In this document: one piece after another, positions 1 to 8,294 of the stretch
How positions within the stretch are numbered: position 1 is the stretch's first letter
Layout of the letters: each line of letters starts with the position of its first letter
Origin: Campylobacteraceae bacterium
GTDB taxonomy: Bacteria > Campylobacterota > Campylobacteria > Campylobacterales > Sulfurovaceae
DNA length: 13,588 nt
Direction: 5' to 3'
Assembly: GCA_027079365.1 (NCBI GenBank)
Contig: JALWVW010000295.1
Span: 1 to 13,588, forward strand
Program-made: the position numbers and the translations under genes
The notes under the pieces: generated by a model
What the model was told of the DNA's origin: nothing
The model's database searches: none
Seen by the model: only the letters and a program-made list of their open reading frames with translations

Positions 1-3000
1 CTGAGGGTCTCTGTCGGCATGATACACAATCTCCTCATTGACCAAATCATATTTGATAAATCTACTGTGTGATTTGCTTTCTTTACTCTCAGGCAATGTC
101 GGGAAATAAAGAAAGTTTTGATCTTTTACCATATTGTAGAGACGAGGGTTATAAAGATATGTATAAGCAATATTACCATCATCTGCTTGGTAATAGATTG
201 TTTTGTCAAACAAGTCACTGATATTTCTATCTTCATCAAATCCGCTCAAGTCATAAGAGATAACTGTTTTTTGAATATTGTCTGCACGACTACCTCTTAC
301 GAAATATTTTTCATTGTAGAGATAAAGTTTTGATCTATCGAGTAATGGATATTTATTGAACTCAAACACAGGGATGTCTGAAGTATTTGTTTCGTTGGAC
401 TCTGCGACAAAGATAGTATAATTTTCTTTAGCACACAGCAGTAATGTCTTTTTGTAGAGTGATGCTTTTGCTCCTGTTAGTGGATGTATTTCCCATAATT
501 CAAGGTATCCATTTTTACCATATTCAAGTATGTCTGTATCCTCATTATAGTCTACACAATTTAGTGCAACACTATTTGTCTGTTCACCTGTTGCATTAAA
601 CTCATTGCCTCCACTTCCCAGAACAATACTACCTCCTTTTGGTGGTATAGCAACTAGAGAATATTTTCCAATATTGGTACTAAGCTGTTTTATATCTATC
701 TCTTGACTATAGTGTTGATTGCTTTTATTACTATCTGCAAATTCTGTTTTGCTGCCTAATTTTATCGTATATTGTGGTATCTCTGATTCATCTCTACAGG
801 GTAAAGCTATCTCAGAGACCATCTTTGCTGCAGCCCCAGAGAGAGGATCTTGTAGCCATAGTTGCACGGAACCTGTGTATGACAAGAAAGCTAAGTTTGT
901 AGCATCATTTAATTCTGTACAGTCAACCGATACATCTGTTTCAAAATTTCCATGAGAGGTATAGCTTGCATTGCCAGTGCCTAGAATTGCTTTTGCTCCC
1001 CTAGGAGGTCTGACAAGCAACATAAAGTTACCAGTACCCGACACATGACTAATTTTTATTTTCTGCTTATAGTGCTGTTGTAGATAGTTGGAATTATCTT
1101 CATACACCTTCCCTTTATCTTCCAATTCATAATGAGGAAGGTTGGCAATGGGTGTCCTAATAGCATCAGAAAGTCCATTCAGATCCTCTGTGTCTGCATA
1201 ATACTCTCTCACCATATCCGTAGATCCTGTAAGCCCAACATCTATAATACATGCCTCACGATAGAAACCGGTTAATGCAGCACAAGCCTCCTCCCCCAGT
1301 GCTCTCTGTTCAGGAGTCAAGGTGACTATACCTTTAGGAAATTCTGCTTTGATGGCTTCAGGGTTTCTAAACAAAGACTCATAAGGTCGCACCAACCAAT
1401 CAGCACCAAAGAGACCATAAAGTTCAGTAAAGCTAAGATTGTGGTCACTGGCCAATACCTGTCCGTTTCGTCGTATGAAATCATTGGTCGGGTCGCCATC
1501 GTTGTTGCCCATCAGGCCTCTCTCTTCTCCTGAAAATGTATCTGGTCTGGCTATCTGTATCTGTACAAAAGGCTGACCAGCAGAAGCCACACTCAAGATG
1601 ACACCGTAAGCGTTGGTTTGGCTCTCTTTGGGCCAGACAACCGTCAGTGACGAAGGATAAGTAAGCACATTGCTAGAGGTTGTTTTAGTAACTGCGAGCA
1701 AGCCTCCGGAAGGTAAAGTAAGGTAATTACTGCTAGGTTTCTCTCCCCAGTCTCTAGAAGTACCTACATACCTTCTCTCTCCATTGACCCAGATACTTAA
1801 GGCATTTATCTTTACGCCTGCACCTCCTCCATGCCCACCAGGACTTGTACCATGAATCTCTACCCTGTCTCCACCAACATTCAGTGCCACTGCTTGTGGC
1901 CATGAAGTCTCAAATCCAGGCAAAAAACGAGCCTGTACTTCAAAGCCATCTACGCCATTGATACGAGACAGTATATAATCACCTGAAGCATAATAGTCAT
2001 ACCCTAACTTGTCTGCTGTCACAATATGCGGATCGCCTCTTACATCATCATCGTGGCAGACAAGGATATTGTCGGCTGTATCGAGGATGGTTCCATCGTG
2101 TGCCTTGAGTTTGGTCTCTTCTCTCTGCACGCCTGGTTCACCTGGGCAGGTTTTTGTAAATTGTACGGATCTTTCTCCCGCTTCAGGGATGGTAATGGTC
2201 TTCTCTTTTGGCTCTAGTGGCGTGCCATCTAGCTCTACCGAGATCTCTTTGTCTCTGTTTTTTATAGTGATTGTCGTTGTGGCTTCTTCTCCCACTTTGG
2301 CACTCGCTACTACAGGCGGTACCTTGATCTCGGCACAAAGCTCTACCTCTTTTTTGAACTTACCGCAGATCCATCCAAAACACCCTATAGCAGGTACTTT
2401 TAGTTTACTATCTTCAAAGACAGAACCTGGATCTGGACACTCTCCAATATCATATGAAATTACTTCAGTTAAGTCATTGTATGTTGAGCTAAAGCTGTTC
2501 ACTGGAGCAAGTACACCAATAGACTCAGTACCGGCAAAAAGTTTTTTGAGATAATAACTATCAAAACTTAATCCTTGTACGCTAGCTTCTCCCATACCAT
2601 CATCATCTACTTCACGATAAGAAAAACTTGCATCTACCTTCATCTCTGATTTTATAACAGCTTTGGCCTCCAAATGAATATCTGATACAAAATATTTAAA
2701 AAACTTTACAATGGCATCCGTGGGCTTAATGCTAACTTCTCCCGATGGTACAAATGATATTCCCGAGGATTTATCAGTATCAGATACCTGTCTTGCATTA
2801 TTCATTGTAAAAGTCAGGCCTCCTTTGACTTTTGCAGCTGCTACTATGCCAAGTTGGGTTATTTTTACATCTAGAAAATCAAGCACATAACCTATAAATC
2901 CATTTGATGACACTGCATTGAGGCTAGCTTCAATACCTGTTTCTGTCAGTAAATCAAATTGCCCAGAAACTGCTTCACCTTCGAGATCTCTGCTTCCTAG

Positions 3001-4650
3001 CCCATCTGCATATCCAAAATTAATCTTATTGGTTAGTCCTTTGGTAGAGATTCCCAATGTCGCTCCCATTGGCAGCGAGGCCTTGCCCATTACAGTTAAC
3101 TTACCAACAGGTTTTATATTTATTCCCATACCAACAGCTTGAGCCGCCCATCCCAAGGGGCCTGCAGCTAAAAACATTTTATTGATATTGATGCCTTTAG
3201 ATTTTGCAGTCCAAGTACACCCAGTGTTTGGTTTATCAATATGACCTGTGATATTGACATATGCTTCCAAGGGACTGATATTGAAACCAAAGTCATAGGT
3301 TAATGTAGCCTTACTTAAAAAGCATTTTCTTTCGAAGAGGTCTTTTACACTTATCTTCTTTGTTCTTTTTGAAAATCTTGTCATATCAGACTCATTGTTA
3401 TCTGAACTTACAGTATCCCCTTCTCTGTAAATAACATTTTCTGGGTACAGTCCCTCTTTGACCATAAATTTATCACTAGAATCTGTGATATCATATACTT
3501 TGAAAAATTCTAAAGTTATGAGTGCAAACTGCTGATTGTTGCGTGTCTTAACATAGATGACTTTGCCCGAATAAGGTCTGTTTTTAAAGAGATATGAAAG
3601 CAGGTCACCCTCTTTGATATGCATATTTTTTACCACGATAGGTAAAGCCAAATTTTGATTATCCTTGAAATATTGTGTAACTTTGTTGGCTATTTCAACT
3701 TTAGTAAATTTACTCCCCTGTGCAAAAGTTGGATCACTTGCACCCTCCAAAGGAAAGACAATGGTACTCTCATCCACTACCTTAACCCCTGATTTAAGCT
3801 GAGCTACTTCTGCAGTGATCACCGTAGACCAACGCTCAGCTATGGCGCTTGTAGATACATCATCAAAGTTGGGTCGTATGCCTATCAATAGTCGCCCTTG
3901 CACTAAATCATCAGGCACATGCACATCCAAGACCCCATCAGCACTCCATGAAGCGTATCGGTCTACATCATTTTGCGTCACATACTCAAAGTTGTCTTTG
4001 CCTCTTTGTATGCGTACCACAAAGCGTAGCTTGTTATTGTCTACAGGACCGATGATGCTGCCGTCTTGTCGCTGCTTGTTGAGCAACACAGTATAGCTGT
4101 CACCAGCACCAGACATAGAAAAAGGTTTATCCACATGGGTAGAAAACCACTCAGGGTCAGGATCAACCGCTGATGCGACAAGTGTATGTGCTCTAGACAG
4201 TCGCCTGGATTGGTCTTCGGGCATATGATTTTTTGCATATTCTGATTTGTTAAAGTCCGCATTGGTGGTATAGGGGACAGTATCATCATTGAGTCTATCT
4301 CTCATCTTTTTAAGCAAAGAATCTGCTGTCACTACTTCTATGGTTCTTATTTTAGTGGCAGTATTACCACTACTATCTGTTGCACTGTATTCAATGGTTT
4401 GCCTGCCCAATACAGAAGCGTCTACACTCCCTTTTTTAGTGACAGGCACATTTCCATCTCTGTCATCCACGGCCTTGGCTGAGAGATCTATATACATACC
4501 ATCCTGCATCATGGTTATGTTTGCATCACCGTTTAGTGTAATCACTGGAGGTGTAGTATCAGCTACATTACCTCCTCCACCATCACAAGCTGTTATCATT
4601 ACCGTGACCACACTTATCATTAGCCACTTCAAACATCTCATCTGTTTCAT
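1..4650 (-). CDS. Giant VWD-domain lipoprotein with Ig-like domain and C-terminal tandem repeats (3' end beyond window)
   Basis: An open frame of 1550 codons with no stop runs off the left edge. ATG at 4650 is chosen because AAAAGGGG (4664-4657) lies 6 nt upstream; the in-frame ATG at 4656 directly abuts that Shine-Dalgarno. A basic N-terminus and hydrophobic stretch lead to lipobox I19-T-A-C22, followed by DGGGG, so this is a lipoprotein anchored through C22. Residues ~31-107 begin DTTPPVITLNGD and end in a TDSSGNTAT-type strand, a DUF5011/HYR-like Ig fold. Residues ~108-770 are unrecognised and look beta-rich. A second Ig-like stretch (~775-865) precedes a VWD domain, with GDPH at 872-875 and GLMGNNDGDPTNDF at 1045-1058. 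Next come C1123 and C1133 in an ACIIDVGLTG segment, then two homologous ~112-residue repeats (1174-1285, 1294-1406) and a further beta-rich stretch. Function is unknown; adhesion or surface structure is inferred from VWD and Ig domains. Composition is more AT-rich than the genes to the right. Confidence 0.9.
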   Translation of the reverse strand, partial: MKQMRCLKWLMISVVTVMITACDGGGGNVADTTPPVITLNGDANITMMQDGMYIDLSAKAVDDRDGNVPVTKKGSVDASVLGRQTIEYSATDSSGNTATKIRTIEVVTADSLLKKMRDRLNDDTVPYTTNADFNKSEYAKNHMPEDQSRRLSRAHTLVASAVDPDPEWFSTHVDKPFSMSGAGDSYTVLLNKQRQDGSIIGPVDNNKLRFVVRIQRGKDNFEYVTQNDVDRYASWSADGVLDVHVPDDLVQGRLLIGIRPNFDDVSTSAIAERWSTVITAEVAQLKSGVKVVDESTIVFPLEGASDPTFAQGSKFTKVEIANKVTQYFKDNQNLALPIVVKNMHIKEGDLLSYLFKNRPYSGKVIYVKTRNNQQFALITLEFFKVYDITDSSDKFMVKEGLYPENVIYREGDTVSSDNNESDMTRFSKRTKKISVKDLFERKCFLSKATLTYDFGFNISPLEAYVNITGHIDKPNTGCTWTAKSKGININKMFLAAGPLGWAAQAVGMGINIKPVGKLTVMGKASLPMGATLGISTKGLTNKINFGYADGLGSRDLEGEAVSGQFDLLTETGIEASLNAVSSNGFIGYVLDFLDVKITQLGIVAAAKVKGGLTFTMNNARQVSDTDKSSGISFVPSGEVSIKPTDAIVKFFKYFVSDIHLEAKAVIKSEMKVDASFSYREVDDDGMGEASVQGLSFDSYYLKKLFAGTESIGVLAPVNSFSSTYNDLTEVISYDIGECPDPGSVFEDSKLKVPAIGCFGWICGKFKKEVELCAEIKVPPVVASAKVGEEATTTITIKNRDKEISVELDGTPLEPKEKTITIPEAGERSVQFTKTCPGEPGVQREETKLKAHDGTILDTADNILVCHDDDVRGDPHIVTADKLGYDYYASGDYILSRINGVDGFEVQARFLPGFETSWPQAVALNVGGDRVEIHGTSPGGHGGGAGVKINALSIWVNGERRYVGTSRDWGEKPSSNYLTLPSGGLLAVTKTTSSNVLTYPSSLTVVWPKESQTNAYGVILSVASAGQPFVQIQIARPDTFSGEERGLMGNNDGDPTNDFIRRNGQVLASDHNLSFTELYGLFGADWLVRPYESLFRNPEAIKAEFPKGIVTLTPEQRALGEEACAALTGFYREACIIDVGLTGSTDMVREYYADTEDLNGLSDAIRTPIANLPHYELEDKGKVYEDNSNYLQQHYKQKIKISHVSGTGNFMLLVRPPRGAKAILGTGNASYTSHGNFETDVSVDCTELNDATNLAFLSYTGSVQLWLQDPLSGAAAKMVSEIALPCRDESEIPQYTIKLGSKTEFADSNKSNQHYSQEIDIKQLSTNIGKYSLVAIPPKGGSIVLGSGGNEFNATGEQTNSVALNCVDYNEDTDILEYGKNGYLELWEIHPLTGAKASLYKKTLLLCAKENYTIFVAESNETNTSDIPVFEFNKYPLLDRSKLYLYNEKYFVRGSRADNIQKTVISYDLSGFDEDRNISDLFDKTIYYQADDGNIAYTYLYNPRLYNMVKDQNFLYFPTLPESKESKSHSRFIKYDLVNEEIVYHADRDPQ
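433..771 (-). repeat. Second copy of a ~112-residue tandem domain in the VWD lipoprotein
   Basis: Residues 1294-1406 of the lipoprotein. They align with residues 1174-1285 through shared QHY-x-Q-x-I-x-I, PP-[RK]-G, LG-[TS]-G, LW, PL-[ST]-GA and a terminal Cys. The copy has two cysteines, C1365 and C1406, 41 residues apart, the same spacing as in the other copy, which suggests an intradomain disulfide. The repeat is diverged at the protein level, so it is an old duplication rather than a recent DNA repeat. I do not recognise the domain family. Confidence 0.75.
796..1131 (-). repeat. First copy of a ~112-residue tandem domain in the VWD lipoprotein
   Basis: Residues 1174-1285, lying about 115 residues after the end of the VWD domain. 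The segment includes QHYKQKIKI, RPPRGAKAILGTG and LWLQDPLSGA, each with a counterpart in the second copy. Cysteines C1244 and C1285 are 41 residues apart, as in the second copy. An 8-residue acidic linker (RDESEIPQ) joins the copies. Confidence 0.75.
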
Positions 4651-4656
4651 CGCCAT

Positions 4657-4664
4657 CCCCTTTT
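4657..4664 (-). promoter_or_regulatory. Shine-Dalgarno deciding the VWD lipoprotein start
   Basis: On the minus strand AAAAGGGG is followed by ATGGCGATG. The spacing of 6 nt favours the second ATG (4650) over the first (4656), which has no spacer. Confidence 0.6.
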
Positions 4665-4695
4665 GTGAAATATGTGGAAACCAAGCTTCCGTACA

Positions 4696-4727
4696 ACAAG
4701 TATGCCTACAAATAGTGGCAAACTTGT
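4696..4727. promoter_or_regulatory. Inverted repeat beside a TTGACA box; possible operator of the VWD lipoprotein gene
   Basis: The arms at 4696-4706 and 4717-4727 are 11 bp each, pair at 10 of 11 positions and enclose a 10-nt centre. On the minus strand a perfect -35-like TTGACA (4732-4727) touches the outer edge of the repeat, so the dyad covers the region where a -10 element would fall. No good -10 is seen at 16-18 bp. Neither side has a T-run, so a terminator is unlikely. The dyad ends 46 bp upstream of the start codon. This is best read as a regulator binding site or an mRNA leader hairpin; the role is inference. Confidence 0.4.
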
Positions 4728-4835
4728 GTCAAGTGGGAGTTTTGGGTGTAATTTATGGAAGTCTTGTTGGTTTTTTGTTGTTTTGGTTCACGGTGTTGCC
4801 GGAAGATAACATCCTACGGAGATATAAATTGAATA

Positions 4836-7800
4836 CTAAAACTCTTTTTTATAAAAGATATCTGCAGATCTGGAACTAGCACCAAAAGAGATATCCGTTT
4901 CGATATTTTTTGTGTTTTGTATCCTCACTTTTACAGAAGATTCTTCGCTCTGATCATAAATGACAGTGATTCTGTCACTCAGTTTTTTGCCCACCTCAAA
5001 ACCAGCACCGGTAAGCACCAGATGATCTAGTTTGAGACCCATATTGGCAAAAAGAGATTTAACGAGGCTGCCGGCTACCAGATTGCTCACATCACCAGCC
5101 CTGTTTTCCCCTCCACCACTGCCTGTGTCGAACATGATAAAAGAGAGTATCTCCTCTCTGCTCATATGTGGATCACTGGAAAAGTCCAGCGCAGGATCCG
5201 AAGCTGCACCTGAGACCTTGACACGGATTGTTGTGCCGGTATGGCGGTAAAGGATATTGATATTAAGGATGGGTGCTCTGGGCTTGCCCTTGAAGACAAT
5301 ACTGCTCTTTTGCAGTACAAACTTTTTGCCTTGGAAACGATAGGAGCCTCCAGGAAGCAGTGCGATTTTTCCGTATACTCTCAAGCTTCTACCGTAACGC
5401 TTCTTGATACTGAGATCCGGAAGCAGTGCAATATCGATATCTCCCTTTTTATATAACAGTGGCTTGCTGCTGTCCAGTGTCACCTCTGTAGCAATATTTT
5501 TCTCAAAATAGTTATTTTTTTTGTGTTGGTGCTGAAGAATAATGATATCACTGTCTGCTGCAAAACTTTTGGTATTGAGATCATACTTGACAATACCACC
5601 TTGAAGATGAACTTTGCCATTGACGGAGATCTTGTCACCATTGATATGGACATCCAGACCCAGTGCAGCAATGGTCTCAGCCATTTCATGATCGATCTTC
5701 AGCGTAGAGGCTTCCGCCCTTATCTTTCCCTTTTTCTGCTTGAGATTGTACTCTCCTGTAACCCTGAGCATATCATTGAGCCAGAAAGGAGAGAGGAAAA
5801 CACTGTCGCCTTTAAGCACTACCTTCGAGGGCTTTTTGGCATACAGCTTGATCCCCTGTATCTCTACGGCATAGCGCTCTAGTACCACACCCTCCTCATC
5901 CCCTTTTGCCTTTAGAGAAAGATTGGAAAGCTTTGTTGCCTCTTTGCCTTTGCCTATCATGATCTCTTTGGACTGGAGTGTCAGTGCAAGGGATTTGAGA
6001 TCCTTGACTTCCGCCTGCAGCGTCACCCCCCCACTTACATCCGGAAGGTCTACTTTGTAGATACTGTTGACTGCTTTGAGTAGTGTCTGGATGGCGCTGC
6101 TCCCCACCTTGATCGCCAATGCCTTGGTAGAAGCACCGGAGATTTTCAGATGGGTTCCTGCCAGATTGATATCCCCTTTGGTTGCACCCGACTTCAGGTT
6201 ATAGTCAGCTGCTATCTCCAGTTTCTTTGCATGGAGTTTTGCCTGCAGGGCATCCCCTTTGAGCGTGGCTGTGATCTGCAATGGACTGAGTGCTTCAAAG
6301 TGGATATTTTTATCCAGATTTTTGAGCAATGACTTGGTAGGAACCGTGGCTATGGCCTCCAAAGAGATCATCTTGTCATAGCTTACATTGGCATCTACAG
6401 TGAGTACATTTGAGAGGAGTTTGGCTTTGGCATGGAGAGGAAAAGTCCTATTGGTATCGAATGGCATATCAATCAGAATTTTGGCCTTGGTGCCCTTGAG
6501 TGCCCTAGGAAGCTTGACCAGTTCTCCTGCCGACAGTGCTTCTTTACTCTCGAGATGGACTGCACCTTTGGCAAAATTTTTCAGCGTGACTTTTCCCTGG
6601 AGTTTGGTACTTTCTATCGTAGCAAGCAGATCACTCAAATTGCCATCAAAATTGACGGTCGTATTCTTGAGCAAAGAGGAAAACTTGGGGTCGATGCCAT
6701 CGATGCCGTCTGCAGAAAGCCCTCCTTTGAATGCAAACTGATCTTTGTGCCAAAACTGCAGATGCACAGCTGTGTTTTTTGTATAGGGGGTACTGATATT
6801 GGATTCCAGATTGCCAGTAAGCTCTCCCGTGGCAAAGAGATATGTGACATGCAAAAGTGAGGGCTTGATATCGAGGTTGAAGGCATCTTTGTCGGCATCC
6901 AGCAATCTCGAAGCGGAAAATACCATACTGGCAAGCAGATGATCCTGATTTGTCACCGCATCGATAGAAACTTTTTGGAGTGCGCCTTTACGCAGCGGCA
7001 GATGGTATCTGCTCAGCAGTGCATCTTCTGGCACTATATCGATATGACTCTTGAGCTGGTTGTCCTTGATACTGCCTTGCTGTGTCACAGTGGCGATTGG
7101 GCTGACTGCATGGAAGCTTATCTCTCCTTCTTTGACACTTTTGTGAGGCAAGTCTATCTCCAGTGCTTCTGCTCTGAGCGTTATCTTGCTGATTGGAATA
7201 TCTACTTGCACCATAGGCAGAAGTGTCATCTCTACCTCATCCAAAAGTATGCGATCTGAGATAAAAGGTATCTTCAGGGTTGCATTGCTCTCTGTTGGAG
7301 TCTTTTTTTCTGTATCTTCGCTGCTGCTATCCTCAGAAGAGACGAGCCCCAAGATTTTCGTCACATTAATATCATTGATCGTTACTTTACGAAAACGCAT
7401 CTGATCAGAGGTAGCCAGCAGGTCGATCTCTGCCTTGGCAACATCTGTACGCAAAGAAAATACCAGTTCGCCCAACAGATTCTCCTGATCCAGATCCACC
7501 TCAAGCGATTTACCGTCTATTGTCAACAAAGAGAGAAGTATACCCTGATAAGTTCTGGGCAAGACCGTAGCTTTGAAACGCTTCACCTGAAGCTTTTTGG
7601 GGATGAAGATACTGGGGCTTTCTTCTGTTGTGCCATTGCCCTCTTCTGTCTGGGTACTGTTGTCCTCCAAAAAGAGCCGTTCGATCTCTTCTGTATTGAG
7701 TCCCCCAATATAGAGATCGCTCAGATACAGGTCTCGGCCATGGTACTTCCCCTTGATATCGGCACGCCCCAAAGAGGTTTTTGCCATGAGCTCCAATGTA

Positions 7801-8294
7801 CCAAAGGCAAAATCATCCTCAGCGTAGTCGATAGATTTTACCCTCAGATCAGCCTGTGCAAAATGGATATCGGAGATCGTAAAAGGAAGCATCGTGAGCT
7901 TTACATCATTGAGGCGTACGGAAAAAGGGAAATTACTGCTGCTGTTATCCTCTTCACTGTCGGAAAAATCAGAGATCATAGCCTCAAGATACTGTTCATT
8001 GACCCCATGAAGTATCAGATGTGAGGCGGTGATCTTTTTTTCCAGAAGCGTGGCAGGATTGAGTTTGACTTTGATCTCTCGTGCCAGTTTCTTCTCTTTG
8101 TAGTACAGCCCCTCTATGGTGATACCTTCCCAGGCATTGCCACTTACTTTGTCATAGCGTACCTCATACTGAGGGGCAAAGTAGCTGGCTGCCTTGTCAA
8201 AAACGTAAGAGGAGTTGATCGCGACATAGAGCAACCCCAACAGAACGATCAGGAAAAGGATCAAATAGAGAAAAAGTCTCTTGAAAATTCTCAA
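4836..8294 (-). CDS. tamB: TamB-like translocation/assembly module protein (DUF490)
   Basis: A 1152-residue inner-membrane-anchored, beta-rich protein. An N-terminal transmembrane segment (about residues 5-26) is preceded by MRIFKR and the rest would be periplasmic. The C-terminal ~300 residues match TamB/DUF490: GDIDIALLPDLS, KIALLPGGSYRFQGKKF, a VSGAASDPALDFSSDP segment and SREEILSFIMFDTG. TamB-family proteins form a long hydrophobic groove spanning the periplasm, act with the Omp85 barrel TamA in outer-membrane protein assembly, and are implicated in phospholipid transport. The start is TTG at 8294, overlapping the tamA stop as TTGA, with AGGA 8 nt upstream; no ATG alternative lies near the N-terminus. 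The N-terminal part contains three ~105-residue modules, each with a Ser/Asp/Glu-rich linker (residues ~109-121, 210-228, 319-337). Length is close to that of E. coli TamB. Confidence 0.92.
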   Translation of the reverse strand: MRIFKRLFLYLILFLIVLLGLLYVAINSSYVFDKAASYFAPQYEVRYDKVSGNAWEGITIEGLYYKEKKLAREIKVKLNPATLLEKKITASHLILHGVNEQYLEAMISDFSDSEEDNSSSNFPFSVRLNDVKLTMLPFTISDIHFAQADLRVKSIDYAEDDFAFGTLELMAKTSLGRADIKGKYHGRDLYLSDLYIGGLNTEEIERLFLEDNSTQTEEGNGTTEESPSIFIPKKLQVKRFKATVLPRTYQGILLSLLTIDGKSLEVDLDQENLLGELVFSLRTDVAKAEIDLLATSDQMRFRKVTINDINVTKILGLVSSEDSSSEDTEKKTPTESNATLKIPFISDRILLDEVEMTLLPMVQVDIPISKITLRAEALEIDLPHKSVKEGEISFHAVSPIATVTQQGSIKDNQLKSHIDIVPEDALLSRYHLPLRKGALQKVSIDAVTNQDHLLASMVFSASRLLDADKDAFNLDIKPSLLHVTYLFATGELTGNLESNISTPYTKNTAVHLQFWHKDQFAFKGGLSADGIDGIDPKFSSLLKNTTVNFDGNLSDLLATIESTKLQGKVTLKNFAKGAVHLESKEALSAGELVKLPRALKGTKAKILIDMPFDTNRTFPLHAKAKLLSNVLTVDANVSYDKMISLEAIATVPTKSLLKNLDKNIHFEALSPLQITATLKGDALQAKLHAKKLEIAADYNLKSGATKGDINLAGTHLKISGASTKALAIKVGSSAIQTLLKAVNSIYKVDLPDVSGGVTLQAEVKDLKSLALTLQSKEIMIGKGKEATKLSNLSLKAKGDEEGVVLERYAVEIQGIKLYAKKPSKVVLKGDSVFLSPFWLNDMLRVTGEYNLKQKKGKIRAEASTLKIDHEMAETIAALGLDVHINGDKISVNGKVHLQGGIVKYDLNTKSFAADSDIIILQHQHKKNNYFEKNIATEVTLDSSKPLLYKKGDIDIALLPDLSIKKRYGRSLRVYGKIALLPGGSYRFQGKKFVLQKSSIVFKGKPRAPILNINILYRHTGTTIRVKVSGAASDPALDFSSDPHMSREEILSFIMFDTGSGGGENRAGDVSNLVAGSLVKSLFANMGLKLDHLVLTGAGFEVGKKLSDRITVIYDQSEESSVKVRIQNTKNIETDISFGASSRSADIFYKKEF
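7059..8018 (-). repeat. Three diverged ~105-residue modules in the N-terminal part of TamB
   Basis: Each module runs as a beta-strand ending in a G/D-x-N motif (N99, N200, N310), an acidic Ser-rich linker, a short F-x-I-P-like segment (P123, P232, P343), and a strand ending in a LP turn (P137, P246, P360). Spacings are 101/110, 109/111 and 109/114 residues. The outer boundaries are approximate. Confidence 0.5.

Larger units (their letters stand above)
4651..4835. other. 185-bp intergenic region between tamB and the VWD lipoprotein gene
   Basis: Both flanking genes are on the minus strand. Apart from the inverted repeat and TTGACA box, there is an A/C-rich stretch (minus strand, about 4750-4790) made of CCAAAAC/CAACAAG-like units. 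No convincing hairpin-plus-T-run follows the tamB stop at 4836, so read-through from the tam operon cannot be excluded. Confidence 0.6.

Noticed and set aside
2009..2554. Open plus-strand frame of 181 codons
   Set aside because: Lies antisense within the VWD lipoprotein gene, Ser/Leu-rich shadow composition, no ribosome binding site or family resemblance.
1..4650. Possible pseudogene or frameshifted gene, because the left third shows only small scattered frames at first sight
   Set aside because: One minus-strand frame stays open from 4650 to position 1 with lipobox, Ig-like, VWD and repeat domains in the same frame; it is simply truncated by the window edge.
4696..4727. Inverted repeat considered as a rho-independent terminator for tamB
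   Set aside because: No T-run follows the hairpin on either strand and it lies over 100 bp past the tamB stop; operator-like placement fits better.
4740..4800. T/G-rich plus-strand (A/C-rich minus-strand) stretch considered as a short tandem repeat
   Set aside because: Units are irregular and few; it reads as simple-sequence bias rather than a defined repeat.
4289..4879. Open plus-strand frame of 196 codons crossing the intergenic region
   Set aside because: Antisense to the lipoprotein start and tamB end; low-complexity Leu/Val/Ser translation typical of a shadow frame.
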